From NCBI GenBank assembly GCA_023430315.1, contig JAEZAW010000381.1, positions 1-28,378 of the forward strand: DNA of 28,378 nucleotides, written 5' to 3'. This document shows, piece after piece, positions 7,614 through 16,303 of this stretch; position 1 is the first letter of the stretch; each line of letters opens with the position of its first letter. This DNA is from Pseudomonadota bacterium. GTDB lineage: Bacteria > Pseudomonadota > Alphaproteobacteria > Rhizobiales > Hyphomicrobiaceae. Made by a program: the position numbers and the translations under genes. The notes under the pieces are model-generated. The model made no database searches and was not told the origin of the DNA. It saw only the letters and a program-made list of their open reading frames with translations.

Positions 7614-9191
7614 ATGGCCCATGATGCGCTCGATCCCGCATTTCGGCGCCTTATTGATGAGCACGCACCTGTGCGGCAGGTGGGCAGCGGCTTCACGTTC
7701 ACCGAAGGGCCGATCTGGCATCCGGTCGATCAGTACCTGCTGTTCTCCGACATGCCGGCCGACGTGCGCCGTCGCCTCGATCGCAGTGGCGTGCGCGAGG
7801 CGCTGCGCCCGTCGAACAAGGCCAATGGACTCACCTATGATGCCGAGCTGAACTTAGTCGCCTGCGAGCACGCGACGTCCTCGGTCGCCCGTTTCCGGCC
7901 GGATGGTACGCGTGAGGTGCTCGCCAGCCGTTTCGAGGGACGCGAGCTCAACAGCCCGAATGATCTCTGCGTGCACTCGAGCGGCGCGATCTATTTCAGT
8001 GATCCATGGTACGGCCGGATGCCGCACTACGGCGTGGAGCGCCCGCGGGATTTGGGCTGGCAGGGTGTGTTCCGACTCGCGCCGGGCAGCCGCGAGCCGA
8101 AGCTGCTGGTCGATCGATACATGTTCTCGCAGCCGAACGGGCTGTGCTTCTCGCCTGATGAAACCAAGCTCTATGTGAATGACACCGAGCAGGCGAATAT
8201 CCGCGTCTTCGATGTCCGCGCCGACGGGACGCTGGCGAATGCACGCGTCTTCGCGAGCGGTATCCGCGATACGATGAAGCCCGGTTTGCCCGACGGCATG
8301 AAGTGCGATGCGCAGGGCAACATCTGGGTGACGGCGCCGGGCGGCTTGTGGGTCTATGCGCCGGACGGCCGCCAGATCGGCAGGGTCGCTATCCCTGAAC
8401 TCAGTGCAAACCTCCACTGGGGCGGGCCAGATTGGCGCACGCTCTATGTCTGCGCGACGACTTCCGTCTACGCGATCGACGTCAAGGTCGGGCCGCGCAA
8501 CGAGCCATTCATGCAGGCGCGCGGATCGGTTGCCAGAGCTGCCTCATCAGCTTCGCCATCGTCGTCCGGCAGCTCCGCTGCTTCGGGTGACCTGCAACTC
8601 GATGCCTCGCGCTGCGCGCTTATCATCCAGGATATGCAGAACGATGTGGTGATGGAGGGTGGCGCATTCGCCAGCTCCGGTTCGCCGATCCACTGCCGCG
8701 AGCAGAATGCAATCGAAAACGTCCGGCGTCTCGCCGAGCATTGCCGGCGTCGCGGCGTGCCGATCATTCACGTGTGGTTTTCCCGTCGCGCGGATGGCCG
8801 CAACATGACGCTCAATGCGCCGCTGTTCGAGGGTGCGCTGGATGCCAACGCGATGATCGAAGGTACGTGGGGCGCGGAACCGGTTCCAGGGCTCGAGGCA
8901 CAGCCCGGTGATCACGTCATCCGAAAGACACGAATGAGCGCGTGGGAGGGAACGAATCTCGAGACGATCCTGCGCGCCGAAGGTCGCGACATCATCATCG
9001 AGACCGGCGCCTGGACGAACATGTCCATCGAGCACACCGCGCGTACGGGCGCCGACAAGGGCTACGTGATGGTCATCCCGGAGGACGGCTGCTCGACCAT
9101 GAATGCCGACTGGCACCGCGCGTCGATAGAGTATGCCATGCAGAACGTCGCGATGGTGACGAAGGTGGATGCCGTGATCGCTGCTTTGTGA
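7614..9191 (+). CDS. SMP-30/gluconolactonase-isochorismatase-like fusion protein
   Basis: A 525-residue two-domain protein. Residues 1 to about 300 form an SMP-30/gluconolactonase six-bladed propeller. Its metal ligands are Glu31 (FTEGPIW), Asn175 (QPNGL) and Asp227 (PDGMKCD), matching the Glu/Asn/Asp set of regucalcin. A Ser/Ala-rich linker at about 302-326 joins an isochorismatase-like cysteine-hydrolase domain (about 328-525). That domain keeps Asp340 (QDMQND) and Lys438 (IRKTR), but the nucleophile position in TNMSIEHTAR is Ser471 rather than Cys. The Lys-to-471 spacing of 33 equals that of Lys144-Cys177 in N-carbamoylsarcosine amidohydrolase, so the register is secure. The start is supported by GGGAGG at 7600-7605. 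It probably couples lactone opening with a second hydrolysis step; whether the second domain is active is uncertain. Confidence 0.87.
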   Translation: MAHDALDPAFRRLIDEHAPVRQVGSGFTFTEGPIWHPVDQYLLFSDMPADVRRRLDRSGVREALRPSNKANGLTYDAELNLVACEHATSSVARFRPDGTREVLASRFEGRELNSPNDLCVHSSGAIYFSDPWYGRMPHYGVERPRDLGWQGVFRLAPGSREPKLLVDRYMFSQPNGLCFSPDETKLYVNDTEQANIRVFDVRADGTLANARVFASGIRDTMKPGLPDGMKCDAQGNIWVTAPGGLWVYAPDGRQIGRVAIPELSANLHWGGPDWRTLYVCATTSVYAIDVKVGPRNEPFMQARGSVARAASSASPSSSGSSAASGDLQLDASRCALIIQDMQNDVVMEGGAFASSGSPIHCREQNAIENVRRLAEHCRRRGVPIIHVWFSRRADGRNMTLNAPLFEGALDANAMIEGTWGAEPVPGLEAQPGDHVIRKTRMSAWEGTNLETILRAEGRDIIIETGAWTNMSIEHTARTGADKGYVMVIPEDGCSTMNADWHRASIEYAMQNVAMVTKVDAVIAAL

Positions 9192-9299
9192 ACTGATTGA
9201 GCCGGCACCCGGCCCGCGAAGGGCCACATTTGCTCCGTTCTCTCATCGTGGCCGCACGGATAACCCTGTCGCGTGCCGCTATGGGAGGCGATTGAGTCC

Positions 9300-9665
9300 A
9301 TGTATTTCGCAGCACGATTGTTGCCGATCATTGCGCTGACATTTGGCTCTGGCGCTCACGCTGCCGACGAGTATGAGAAGTGGCCGCCTCTGAAGAGCAC
9401 GTTCCCTTCGACGGGGGGTGGCGGCATTACGATCAAGGGCTATGACCCTGTGATTACCGGCGGAAAGTGCGTGACGACTTTCATGGCCGTGGAGCCCGGT
9501 GAAAATCCCAACGTCTACTCGAACGTTGCGGAGTTCGAAGCCGTGCCAGCACAGGGCGGCACACTCTGTACGAATGGAAAGTGGCGCGCCTTCGCAGGCG
9601 GCGCGAGCGGCACAACACCCTTCCGATTCTTCTTCAAGGACGGCGTATTCCGCGCCGCGGAGTGA
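9300..9665 (+). CDS. Small secreted protein of unknown function
   Basis: A 121-residue protein I do not recognise. From the ATG at 9300 it begins with a typical signal peptide (Arg6, a hydrophobic core and a GAHA/AD cleavage site near residue 21), so it is exported to the periplasm. The mature part of about 100 residues has a Gly run (GGGG near 40), then two cysteines, Cys57 and Cys90, that could form a disulfide, and a Phe-rich end (FRFFFKDG). The frame could start at 9273, but that would place nine extra residues before the signal peptide. GGGAGG at 9283-9288 fits the 9300 start, with spacing 11. It lies 108 bases after the fusion gene and ahead of a separate promoter, so it may be the last gene of the first unit or stand alone. 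Confidence 0.6.
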   Translation: MYFAARLLPIIALTFGSGAHAADEYEKWPPLKSTFPSTGGGGITIKGYDPVITGGKCVTTFMAVEPGENPNVYSNVAEFEAVPAQGGTLCTNGKWRAFAGGASGTTPFRFFFKDGVFRAAE

Positions 9666-9850
9666 GCGCTCCTACCAGCGGGCGTGAAGCGATCGGTCCG
9701 TCAGCGCATCATCTCACCTGCTTTCAGCCTGCCCACGCCACACGTTGGTCGGGCTGCCGACCTCAGGCTTGAACATTCAGACCTGAACACTGGCGCCGCA
9801 TTGAGCCGGTGGCCGTCTTCCCTTGCCGACATTTGAGGCAGAGCACCCTC

Positions 9851-9879
9851 TTGACGTGTTCGCGAAGGCCGGCTCTTAT
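9851..9879 (+). promoter_or_regulatory. Probable sigma-70 promoter of the hydantoinase operon
   Basis: TTGACG at 9851-9856 matches a -35 box and is followed after 17 bases by TCTTAT at 9874-9879 as a moderate -10. The predicted transcription start near 9886 falls inside the palindrome described next, a repressor-type arrangement. The 246-base gap 9666-9911 contains no gene that I can support. Confidence 0.5.
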
Positions 9880-9883
9880 TAAC

Positions 9884-9897
9884 TAACCAGTTGGTTA
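9884..9897 (+). promoter_or_regulatory. TetR-type operator in front of the hydantoinase operon
   Basis: TAACCA-GT-TGGTTA is a perfect six-base inverted repeat with a two-base centre. It sits just downstream of the putative -10 box and 15 bases before the start codon of the hydantoinase A gene. A TetR regulator is encoded as the third gene of this operon, so autoregulated repression relieved by a pathway metabolite is likely (inference). Confidence 0.6.
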
Positions 9898-9911
9898 TAG
9901 GACGAGGCAGC

Positions 9912-12011
9912 ATGGCCCGAGAGCAGTCTGCAGTGCGCGTCGCCGTCGATGTCGGGGGTACGTTCACCGACATCGTCGTCATGACGTCCGACGGCATCCT
10001 GCATGAGAGCAAGGTGTCGACCACGCCGGATGATCCGAGCCGCGGCGTTGTCGACGGCCTTGCTGCGCTCCTCGCAGAACTCAACATTGCGACTTCCGGC
10101 GTCGCCGAAGTCCTGCACGGTACAACCGTCGGCTCCAACACCATCCTTCAGCGCGCCGGCGCTAAGACGGGCCTGATCACGACGCGTGGTTTCCGGGATG
10201 TGCTCGAGATCGGGCGCATCCGCATGCCGGACATGTTCGATCTGACCTGGGACAAGCCCAAGCCGCTCGTACCGCGCCGCCATCGACTGGAAGTGACGGA
10301 GCGCATCGCAGCAGACGGCACGGTCATACAGCCGCTATCGGAGGCCGAGACGATCGCGGCGGCGGAGCAGCTCATCGCCGATGGCGTCGAAACGATCGCG
10401 CTCTGCTTTCTCAACAGCTATCGCAATTCTGCTCACGAGAAGCAGGCCGAAGCGCTGCTCAATGCGCGCTTTCCCGATCTGCCGGTCACGGTGTCCTATG
10501 CCGTCCTGCCCGAGATGAAGGAGTATGAACGCACCAGCACGACCGTGGTGAACGCCTATCTGCTCACGGCGATGCGGGGCTACTTACGCAAGCTGGAGCG
10601 GCGGCTCGAGGAGGTCGGCATTGCCGCTCCTATTCTCGTCATGACGTCGAACGGCGGCATGCTGGCTGCGAGGGCTGCGCGCGAGCTGCCCGTGATGGTC
10701 GTCGCTTCTGGTCCTGCCGGTGGTGTGATCGGTGCAGCACGCCTCGGCGCCGCACGCGGCGACAATGACATCATCGTATTCGACATGGGCGGCACCACGG
10801 CCAAAGCCGTGATCATCGAGGACGGCCGCCCAAGTATGACGTCGGAGTACGAATTCCGCGACGGCATGTCGACATCGAGCCGGTTCATCAAGGCCGGCGG
10901 CTACATGCTGAAGGTCCCGGCGATCGATATCGCCGAGGTCGGAGCGGGCGGGGGCTCGCTTGCGGGCATCGATGCGGGTGGTTTGCTTAAAGTCGGACCG
11001 GAGTCGGCGGGCGCTGCGCCGGGCCCGGCCTGCTATGGCCTCGGAAACGCGCGACCGACAGTGACGGACGCCAATGTGGTGCTCGGCATTCTCAATCCGA
11101 GCGCGCTGGCTGGCGGGCGACTTGTGATTGATCGCAAACTTGCGGAGCGTGCGATCAAGGAGCATGTCGCCACGCCGCTGGGCCTCTCGGTGGAGGATGC
11201 TGCGCATGGCATCCGCGCAGTCGCGAACGCGGCAATGGCGCGGGCGATCCGGGCTGTCACGGTCGAGCGTGGGCGCGATCCGCGTGATCTTGCGCTCATG
11301 GCTTTCGGCGGCAACGGCGGCATTCATTCCGTCGATGTCGCGCGGCAGCTCGGCGTGCGCACGATCATCATTCCGCCGCTCGCTGGCGTGTTCAGTGCTG
11401 TTGGGATGCTGGCAGCCGATGTCGAGCACACGGCGCTCGTTACCGTCATGCGTCCTCTCGGTGATCTGACGCCGCACGACCTCTCTGGCATCATGCAGCG
11501 GCTCGGTGCCGAGGTCGCGGGCAGACTTTCTGCTGACGGCTACGGTGCAGATCGGACCGAGCTCATCTGGCAGGCGGAGCTGCGCCACGAGGGACAGGCG
11601 ACGGAGCTGCCCGTGCCATTCTCGGCCGACGGCGACATCATTGCCGAGATCACGCGCGGCTTCGTTGCGGAGTATCTCAAGACCTATGGCTACAATGACC
11701 AGACGCCGCTCGAGCTGGTCAAGATCACGGTCACGGGACGCGGATTGCGTGAGAGCCGGCTCGATTTCAAGGCGATGAAGATCGACCAGCGGTCGAGTGC
11801 GGCGCGCGCAGGTCACCGTGTCGTGTCCTTTGCGCGCGGCGTTCCCGCTGTCGAGACGCCGATCGTTTCGCGTACGGCTATCGGCGCCACGGAACGAGCA
11901 GGCCCACTCATTGTCGAGGAATTCGACGCGACGATTGTCGTCCCGCCCGATGCGAGCATTCGTCGGGATGATGTGGGCAATCTGATCGTCAAGCTCGAAG
12001 GCAGCACATGA
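9912..12011 (+). CDS. hyuA: Hydantoinase/oxoprolinase family protein, subunit A
   Basis: A 699-residue HyuA-type protein. The family opens five-membered cyclic amides (N-methylhydantoin, 5-oxoproline, hydantoins) with ATP, or carboxylates ketones (acetone carboxylase-like members), together with subunit B. The N-terminal actin-like ATPase domain starts with VDVGGTFTDIVV (about residues 12-23). The phosphate-binding FDMGGTTAK follows near residue 293, and the middle Gly-rich GAGGGSLAGID is also conserved. The C-terminal beta-rich domain is complete, so the length is normal. I chose the ATG at 9912, preceded by GACGAGG; the frame is open to 9891, but that would lie within the operator. The stop overlaps the next ATG (ATGA). 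The specific substrate cannot be deduced. Confidence 0.9.
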   Translation: MAREQSAVRVAVDVGGTFTDIVVMTSDGILHESKVSTTPDDPSRGVVDGLAALLAELNIATSGVAEVLHGTTVGSNTILQRAGAKTGLITTRGFRDVLEIGRIRMPDMFDLTWDKPKPLVPRRHRLEVTERIAADGTVIQPLSEAETIAAAEQLIADGVETIALCFLNSYRNSAHEKQAEALLNARFPDLPVTVSYAVLPEMKEYERTSTTVVNAYLLTAMRGYLRKLERRLEEVGIAAPILVMTSNGGMLAARAARELPVMVVASGPAGGVIGAARLGAARGDNDIIVFDMGGTTAKAVIIEDGRPSMTSEYEFRDGMSTSSRFIKAGGYMLKVPAIDIAEVGAGGGSLAGIDAGGLLKVGPESAGAAPGPACYGLGNARPTVTDANVVLGILNPSALAGGRLVIDRKLAERAIKEHVATPLGLSVEDAAHGIRAVANAAMARAIRAVTVERGRDPRDLALMAFGGNGGIHSVDVARQLGVRTIIIPPLAGVFSAVGMLAADVEHTALVTVMRPLGDLTPHDLSGIMQRLGAEVAGRLSADGYGADRTELIWQAELRHEGQATELPVPFSADGDIIAEITRGFVAEYLKTYGYNDQTPLELVKITVTGRGLRESRLDFKAMKIDQRSSAARAGHRVVSFARGVPAVETPIVSRTAIGATERAGPLIVEEFDATIVVPPDASIRRDDVGNLIVKLEGST

Positions 12012-13756
12012 ACGTCGATCCGATCACATTTGCGGTCATCAAGAGCGGTCTCGACTCGATCGCCGACGACATGGCGTACACCGTCGTGCGCATCGCGCGC
12101 TCGGAGATCGTCAAGGATGTGATGGACTTCTCGGCGGCACTGTGCGCGGCCGACGGGCAAATGGTGGCGCAGGCAAAGACTATTGCGCAGCATCTGGGCG
12201 CGATCCCGGAAGCCATGGAGGCCGTGCTCAACAAGTACGGCGACGATCTGCACGACGGCGACGTCGTCATCATGAACGACCCCTATCACGGCGGCATGCA
12301 CCTGCCGGACATCTTCATGTTCGTGCCGCTGTTCTACGAGGGCAAGCGGCGCGCCTTTGCCGTGGTCATCTGCCATCACACGGACGTCGGTGGCCGCGTT
12401 CCCGGCTCCAATGCTTCCGATTCGACGGAGATCTACCAGGAAGGTCTGCGCATCCCGCCGCTGAAGCTCTACGATCGCGGCAAGCTCAACGAGACGCTCG
12501 AAGCCCTGCTCAAGATCAACGTGCGCGTGCCGGATCGCGTGTGGGGAGATCTCTCGGCGCAGTTCGCGGCGACTCAGGTCGGCAAACGCGGGCTGATCAA
12601 GCTTCTTCAGCGCTACGGTGCTGGTGAGGTCGAGGCCTACATGCAGGAGCTGCTCGACTATGCAGAGCGGCTGACGAAGGCAGAGATCAAGCAGTGGCCC
12701 AAGGGCACGTATCGCTTCACGGATCATATAGACAACGACGGTTTCTCGGAGAAGCCGATCCCCATCAATGTCGCGATCACGGTGCGCGATGACGGCACGC
12801 TGCTTGTCGACTACACGGGCTCTTCGCCGCAGGTGAAGGGCGCGCTCAATTCGACGCTCAGCTTTACGCACTCGCTGACTTATCTGAGCGTGCGATGTGT
12901 GCTCGGCCGCGATGTGCCGAACAATGTCGGGGTTTTCCGCTGTATCGAGGTGAAAGCGCCGGAAGCATCCGTGCTGAATCCGGGGATGCCCGCGCCGTGC
13001 GCTGCGCGCGCGCTCACGGGTTATCGTGTGTTCGACACGATGCTCGGCGCGCTCGCCCAGATCGTACCGGACCGTGTTCCAGCGGCCGGCGAGGGCGGCA
13101 ACAGTGTCATCTGCATCAGCGGGCTCAGAGCCAACCGCAAACCCTTCATCATTGTCGACATGATCTGCGGCGCGTGGGGCGGACGGCCGGATAAGGATGG
13201 TCTCGAAGCCGTGACCAATGCTTCGCAGAACCTCTCCAACATGCCCGTCGAGGTCATGGAGGCGGAGCATCCTGTCCGCGTCGAGGAGTATTCGTTTGTG
13301 CCCGATAGCTGCGGCGCCGGGCACTGGCGTGGCGGCATCGGCGTGCGGCGGAGCTATCGCATTCTCGCCCCCGAGGCATTGCTGCAAATGCGGACGGACC
13401 GCGTGCACTTCCGCCCGTACGGCCTCGCAGGCGGCGCGCCGGGCGGTCCTTCGCGCAATGCCATGGTGCGCGATGGCGAGACGCGCCCGCTGCCGGGCAA
13501 GATCACGATGAGCGTCGAGCAGGATACGGTGATCGTTCACGATCAGGCCGGCGGCGGCGGCTTCGGCGATCCCTTGACGCGAGACGTGTCGCTCATCCTT
13601 GAAGATATCCGCGACGGAAAGATCACGCCGGACTATGCGCGCGAGCAGCATGGTGTGGTGCTGACACCAGACGGGATTCTTGATCCGGTGGCGAGCGATA
13701 GCCTGAGGCGCGCGAAGTCGTCTACTTCCCGAGCGGGAGCGGCTCATGGAGCATAG
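12008..13756 (+). CDS. hyuB: Hydantoinase/oxoprolinase family protein, subunit B
   Basis: A 582-residue HyuB-type subunit, partner of HyuA in ATP-dependent cyclic amide hydrolysis. The N-terminus (MNVDPITFAVIKSGLDSIADDM) and the conserved NDPYHGGMHLPD (about residues 90-101), CHHTDVGGRVPGS (about 122-134) and C-terminal QAGGGGFGDPL are standard for the family. The likely metal or substrate ligands His, Asp and Asp of these motifs are present. Start and stop are tightly coupled: ATG in a four-base overlap with hyuA, and the 3' end overlapping the TetR gene by 11 bases in another frame. Length is normal (about 520-590 in the family). Confidence 0.9.
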   Translation: MNVDPITFAVIKSGLDSIADDMAYTVVRIARSEIVKDVMDFSAALCAADGQMVAQAKTIAQHLGAIPEAMEAVLNKYGDDLHDGDVVIMNDPYHGGMHLPDIFMFVPLFYEGKRRAFAVVICHHTDVGGRVPGSNASDSTEIYQEGLRIPPLKLYDRGKLNETLEALLKINVRVPDRVWGDLSAQFAATQVGKRGLIKLLQRYGAGEVEAYMQELLDYAERLTKAEIKQWPKGTYRFTDHIDNDGFSEKPIPINVAITVRDDGTLLVDYTGSSPQVKGALNSTLSFTHSLTYLSVRCVLGRDVPNNVGVFRCIEVKAPEASVLNPGMPAPCAARALTGYRVFDTMLGALAQIVPDRVPAAGEGGNSVICISGLRANRKPFIIVDMICGAWGGRPDKDGLEAVTNASQNLSNMPVEVMEAEHPVRVEEYSFVPDSCGAGHWRGGIGVRRSYRILAPEALLQMRTDRVHFRPYGLAGGAPGGPSRNAMVRDGETRPLPGKITMSVEQDTVIVHDQAGGGGFGDPLTRDVSLILEDIRDGKITPDYAREQHGVVLTPDGILDPVASDSLRRAKSSTSRAGAAHGA

Positions 13757-14447
13757 TCCGCGCCACAAGGCAGTTCGGAATTCGGAGGCGAGCCGGGCCA
13801 AGATCCTGGACGCTGCGCGTACTGAGTTCGTCACGCATGGCTTGAGCGGGGCTCGCGTCGATCGCATTGCGGAGCGGGCCGGCGTCAACAAGAACCTCAT
13901 GTATCACTACTTCCAGAGCAAGGAAGAGCTCTACCTCCGTATTCTGGAGGGTATCTACAGCGAGCTTCGCGAACGCCAGCGCGACCTGGAAGTGCGGGAT
14001 CTCCCGCCAGTCGAGGGTATGCGCGCGCTCGTCGCCCACACCTTCGACCATTTCGTGGAGACGCCTGATCTCATTCGCCTGATGAGCATCGAGAACATCC
14101 ACTATGCGCACTATCTCAAGCAGTCGAAGGTCGTCAAATCGCTCTACATCCCGCTCTTGCAGACCCTGAAGACGCTCCTCGCGCGCGGTCAGGCAGAGGG
14201 CTCCTTCCGCGCCAATGTCGATGCAATCGACCTTTACCTGTCGATCTCGGGGCTCGCGTATTTCTATCTCTCCAACCGATACACGCTCTCCTGGATCTTC
14301 AATCAGAAGCTCGACAGCCCGAAGCGGCTCGCACAGCGGCGCGAGCACGTTGTCGAGATGGTGCTCGGGTATCTGCAGAACGAAGAGACTGACTTAGCGC
14401 CTCCGAAGAAAGCAGCTCGAAGAAGCAGTCGCTCGAAGACATCTTAG
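13746..14447 (+). CDS. TetR/AcrR-family transcriptional regulator
   Basis: A 233-residue TetR regulator. The helix-turn-helix is at about residues 20-65 (AKILDAARTEFVTHG, VDRIAERAGVNKNLMYHYFQSKEELY). The larger ligand-binding domain resembles the TetR_C group found with RutR-like and Rhizobiales catabolic regulators. The C-terminus has a basic Lys/Arg/Ser tail. The gene overlaps hyuB by 11 bases, so it belongs to the operon and probably represses it through the TAACCA-GT-TGGTTA palindrome at 9884-9897. The ligand is presumably a substrate or intermediate of the pathway (inference). Confidence 0.88.
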   Translation: MEHSPRHKAVRNSEASRAKILDAARTEFVTHGLSGARVDRIAERAGVNKNLMYHYFQSKEELYLRILEGIYSELRERQRDLEVRDLPPVEGMRALVAHTFDHFVETPDLIRLMSIENIHYAHYLKQSKVVKSLYIPLLQTLKTLLARGQAEGSFRANVDAIDLYLSISGLAYFYLSNRYTLSWIFNQKLDSPKRLAQRREHVVEMVLGYLQNEETDLAPPKKAARRSSRSKTS

Positions 14448-14502
14448 GCATAGAAGACATTCACCCCGTCCCGTACTGGCTTAGCGAAGGGAGATCGTGA
14501 CG

Positions 14503-15483
14503 ATGAAACGACGCATGGTTCTGGCGATGGCGCTAGCGAGCTGTTTTGCGGTCTCGCTTCCGCAGATCTCCGCGGCGCAGGAGAAGCTTTCAGTGCGCCT
14601 GGACTTCTCGCCTTGGGGTGTGCAGGCCGCCATGCATCTCGCCAAGGACAAGGGGTGGTTTGCTGCCGAAGGACTCGACGTCGATATCCAGGACGGTCGC
14701 GGCTCGGGCAATACCATCCAGCTCGTTAATGCAGGCCAGGTTGATGTCGGGCAGGTTCAGGTCGGCCTGATCGGCGGCGCGCGTGCGCAAGGCGCTCAGA
14801 TCAAGTCGTTCATGAATTTCCAGCGTAAGACCGATCTGTGCATTCTCGTCGACAAGGACTCGCCCGTCAGCAAGGTCGCCGATCTGAAGGGCAAGACCGT
14901 CGTTGTGTTCGCCGCAAGCCCGTGGGCGCCGTTCATCGATCTTTATTTGAAGTCGGGTGGAATGGACCGCGAGCAGGTCAAGATCGAGTTCGTCGATCCG
15001 GCAGCACTCTGGGGCACGTACACAGCGAAGCGCGCCGATGGGCTCATGTCGACGGTCGGATCGGCGCTGCCGGTTGCGGAGAAACCGCGGCCATCGAAGT
15101 GTCTCCTCGCGTCGGATGCGGGCATCACTTTCCCGGCCTATGGGCTCGTCGCGCGCGAGGACACGATCAAGTCGCGTGCCGCAGCACTGAAGAAGCTCGT
15201 CAAGGTGCAGCAGCGTGCCTGGGAGCATCTCGCCAAAAGCCCCGACGATGGCGTCAAGGCCATCGTTGCGCAGCGGCCCGATGCCAAGCTCAATCCCGAT
15301 GTTCTCGCAGGGCAGATCAAGCTGACCATCGACTATTTCGAGACGCCGGCGACGAAGGGAAAATCGATCGGCTGGCAGGCGGAGAGCGACTGGGATGCAG
15401 CTCTGAAGTCCATGGAGCAGGCTGGCGTCGTCAAGGCCGACTGGAAGGCTGGCGAGTACTACACCAACGATCTCATCGACTAA
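14503..15483 (+). CDS. ABC transporter substrate-binding protein (NMT1/SsuA-like)
   Basis: A 326-residue periplasmic binding protein of the NMT1/THI5/SsuA group, whose members bind pyrimidine precursors, sulfonates, riboflavin or aromatic acids. The signal peptide is MKRRMVLAMALASCFAVSLP... with cleavage near ISAAQ (residue about 25). The first lobe begins VRLDFSPWGVQAAMHLAKDKGWFAAEGLDV-like, the family's typical opening, followed by GSGNTIQLVNAGQVDVG and DLKGKTVVV. The ATG at 14503 is chosen over GTG at 14497, because AAGGGAG at 14487-14493 is nine bases from the ATG but only three from the GTG. It heads a three-gene importer inside the hydantoinase operon, so it likely binds the pathway substrate. 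Confidence 0.87.
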   Translation: MKRRMVLAMALASCFAVSLPQISAAQEKLSVRLDFSPWGVQAAMHLAKDKGWFAAEGLDVDIQDGRGSGNTIQLVNAGQVDVGQVQVGLIGGARAQGAQIKSFMNFQRKTDLCILVDKDSPVSKVADLKGKTVVVFAASPWAPFIDLYLKSGGMDREQVKIEFVDPAALWGTYTAKRADGLMSTVGSALPVAEKPRPSKCLLASDAGITFPAYGLVAREDTIKSRAAALKKLVKVQQRAWEHLAKSPDDGVKAIVAQRPDAKLNPDVLAGQIKLTIDYFETPATKGKSIGWQAESDWDAALKSMEQAGVVKADWKAGEYYTNDLID

Positions 15484-15491
15484 TAGCGACG

Positions 15492-16295
15492 ATGGACGCT
15501 CAGCCGACTGGTCAAACGTACGTCCGCATCTCGCGCGTGGGGAAGGTTTATCCTTCTCCGCGCGGAGATGTAACGGCGCTTGCGGACATCGACCTCGACG
15601 TTCGCAGCGGCGAGTTCCTGAGCGTGGTCGGTCCGTCCGGATGCGGCAAGAGCACGCTGCTGAAAACCGTCGCGGGCCTGGAGGCTGTCAGCTCCGGACA
15701 GATCTCGGTGCGCGGCGCGCCTGTCAAAGGACCACCTGAGCGGCTCGGCGTCGTCTTTCAACGGGATGTGCTGTTGGATTGGCGCACGATCCTCGACAAT
15801 GTCCTTCTCTCCGCCGAATTCCAGGGGCTGAAGCGCGCGCACGTCGAGGGTCGCGCGAAAGAACTCCTCAAGCGTTTTGGCCTCGGCGGCTTCGAGAACC
15901 GCCATCCGTGGGAATTGTCGGGCGGCATGCGTCAGCGCGCTTCCATCTGCCGCGCGCTGCTGAGCGATCCCGAGTTGTTGCTCATGGACGAGCCGTTCGG
16001 CGCGCTCGATGCCATGACGCGGGACGATCTTAATGTGGAGCTGACGCGCATCTGGCAGGATAGTGCCCATGGACAGCGCAAGACCGTGCTCTTCATCACG
16101 CACAGCATCGTCGAGGCGGTCTATCTCTCCGATCGCGTCGTGATGATGTCGCGCGCGCCGGGGCGCATTGTCGACATCATCGACATCGATATCCCGCGAC
16201 CACGGCCGCTTTCCGTGCGCGAGACGCCGCGCTTCGGCGAGCTGACGGCCAAGATCCGGCACCACTTCGCCGAGCTCGGGATCCTGAAGGAGTAA
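15492..16295 (+). CDS. ABC transporter ATP-binding protein (SsuB/TauB-like)
   Basis: A 267-residue ATPase of the nitrate/sulfonate/taurine importer class. The Walker A GPSGCGKST begins at residue 47, a Q-loop FQRD follows, the ABC signature LSGGMRQR begins at 142, and Walker B LLLMDEP with Asp166 precedes a D-loop GALD and switch His in FITHS. It energises the permease encoded next. The ATG at 15492 lies eight bases after the binding-protein stop. The frame is open far upstream, but that is only antisense-like reading of the preceding gene. Confidence 0.92.
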   Translation: MDAQPTGQTYVRISRVGKVYPSPRGDVTALADIDLDVRSGEFLSVVGPSGCGKSTLLKTVAGLEAVSSGQISVRGAPVKGPPERLGVVFQRDVLLDWRTILDNVLLSAEFQGLKRAHVEGRAKELLKRFGLGGFENRHPWELSGGMRQRASICRALLSDPELLLMDEPFGALDAMTRDDLNVELTRIWQDSAHGQRKTVLFITHSIVEAVYLSDRVVMMSRAPGRIVDIIDIDIPRPRPLSVRETPRFGELTAKIRHHFAELGILKE

Positions 16296-16303
16296 AGCGC
16301 GGC

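Noticed and set aside
9211..9225. GGCCC-GCGAA-GGGCC hairpin as a terminator after the fusion gene
   Set aside because: The stem is only five base pairs and no T-run follows, so an intrinsic terminator is not supported.
10584..11816. 410-codon minus-strand frame, and the similar 1027-2337 frame
   Set aside because: Both mirror well-supported plus-strand genes (hyuA and the Mo subunit) and show no family motif.
11813..13900. 695-codon open frame on the minus strand
   Set aside because: It is antisense to hyuB and the TetR gene, His/Arg/Asp-rich, with no recognisable domain; it is a high-GC shadow of the real genes.
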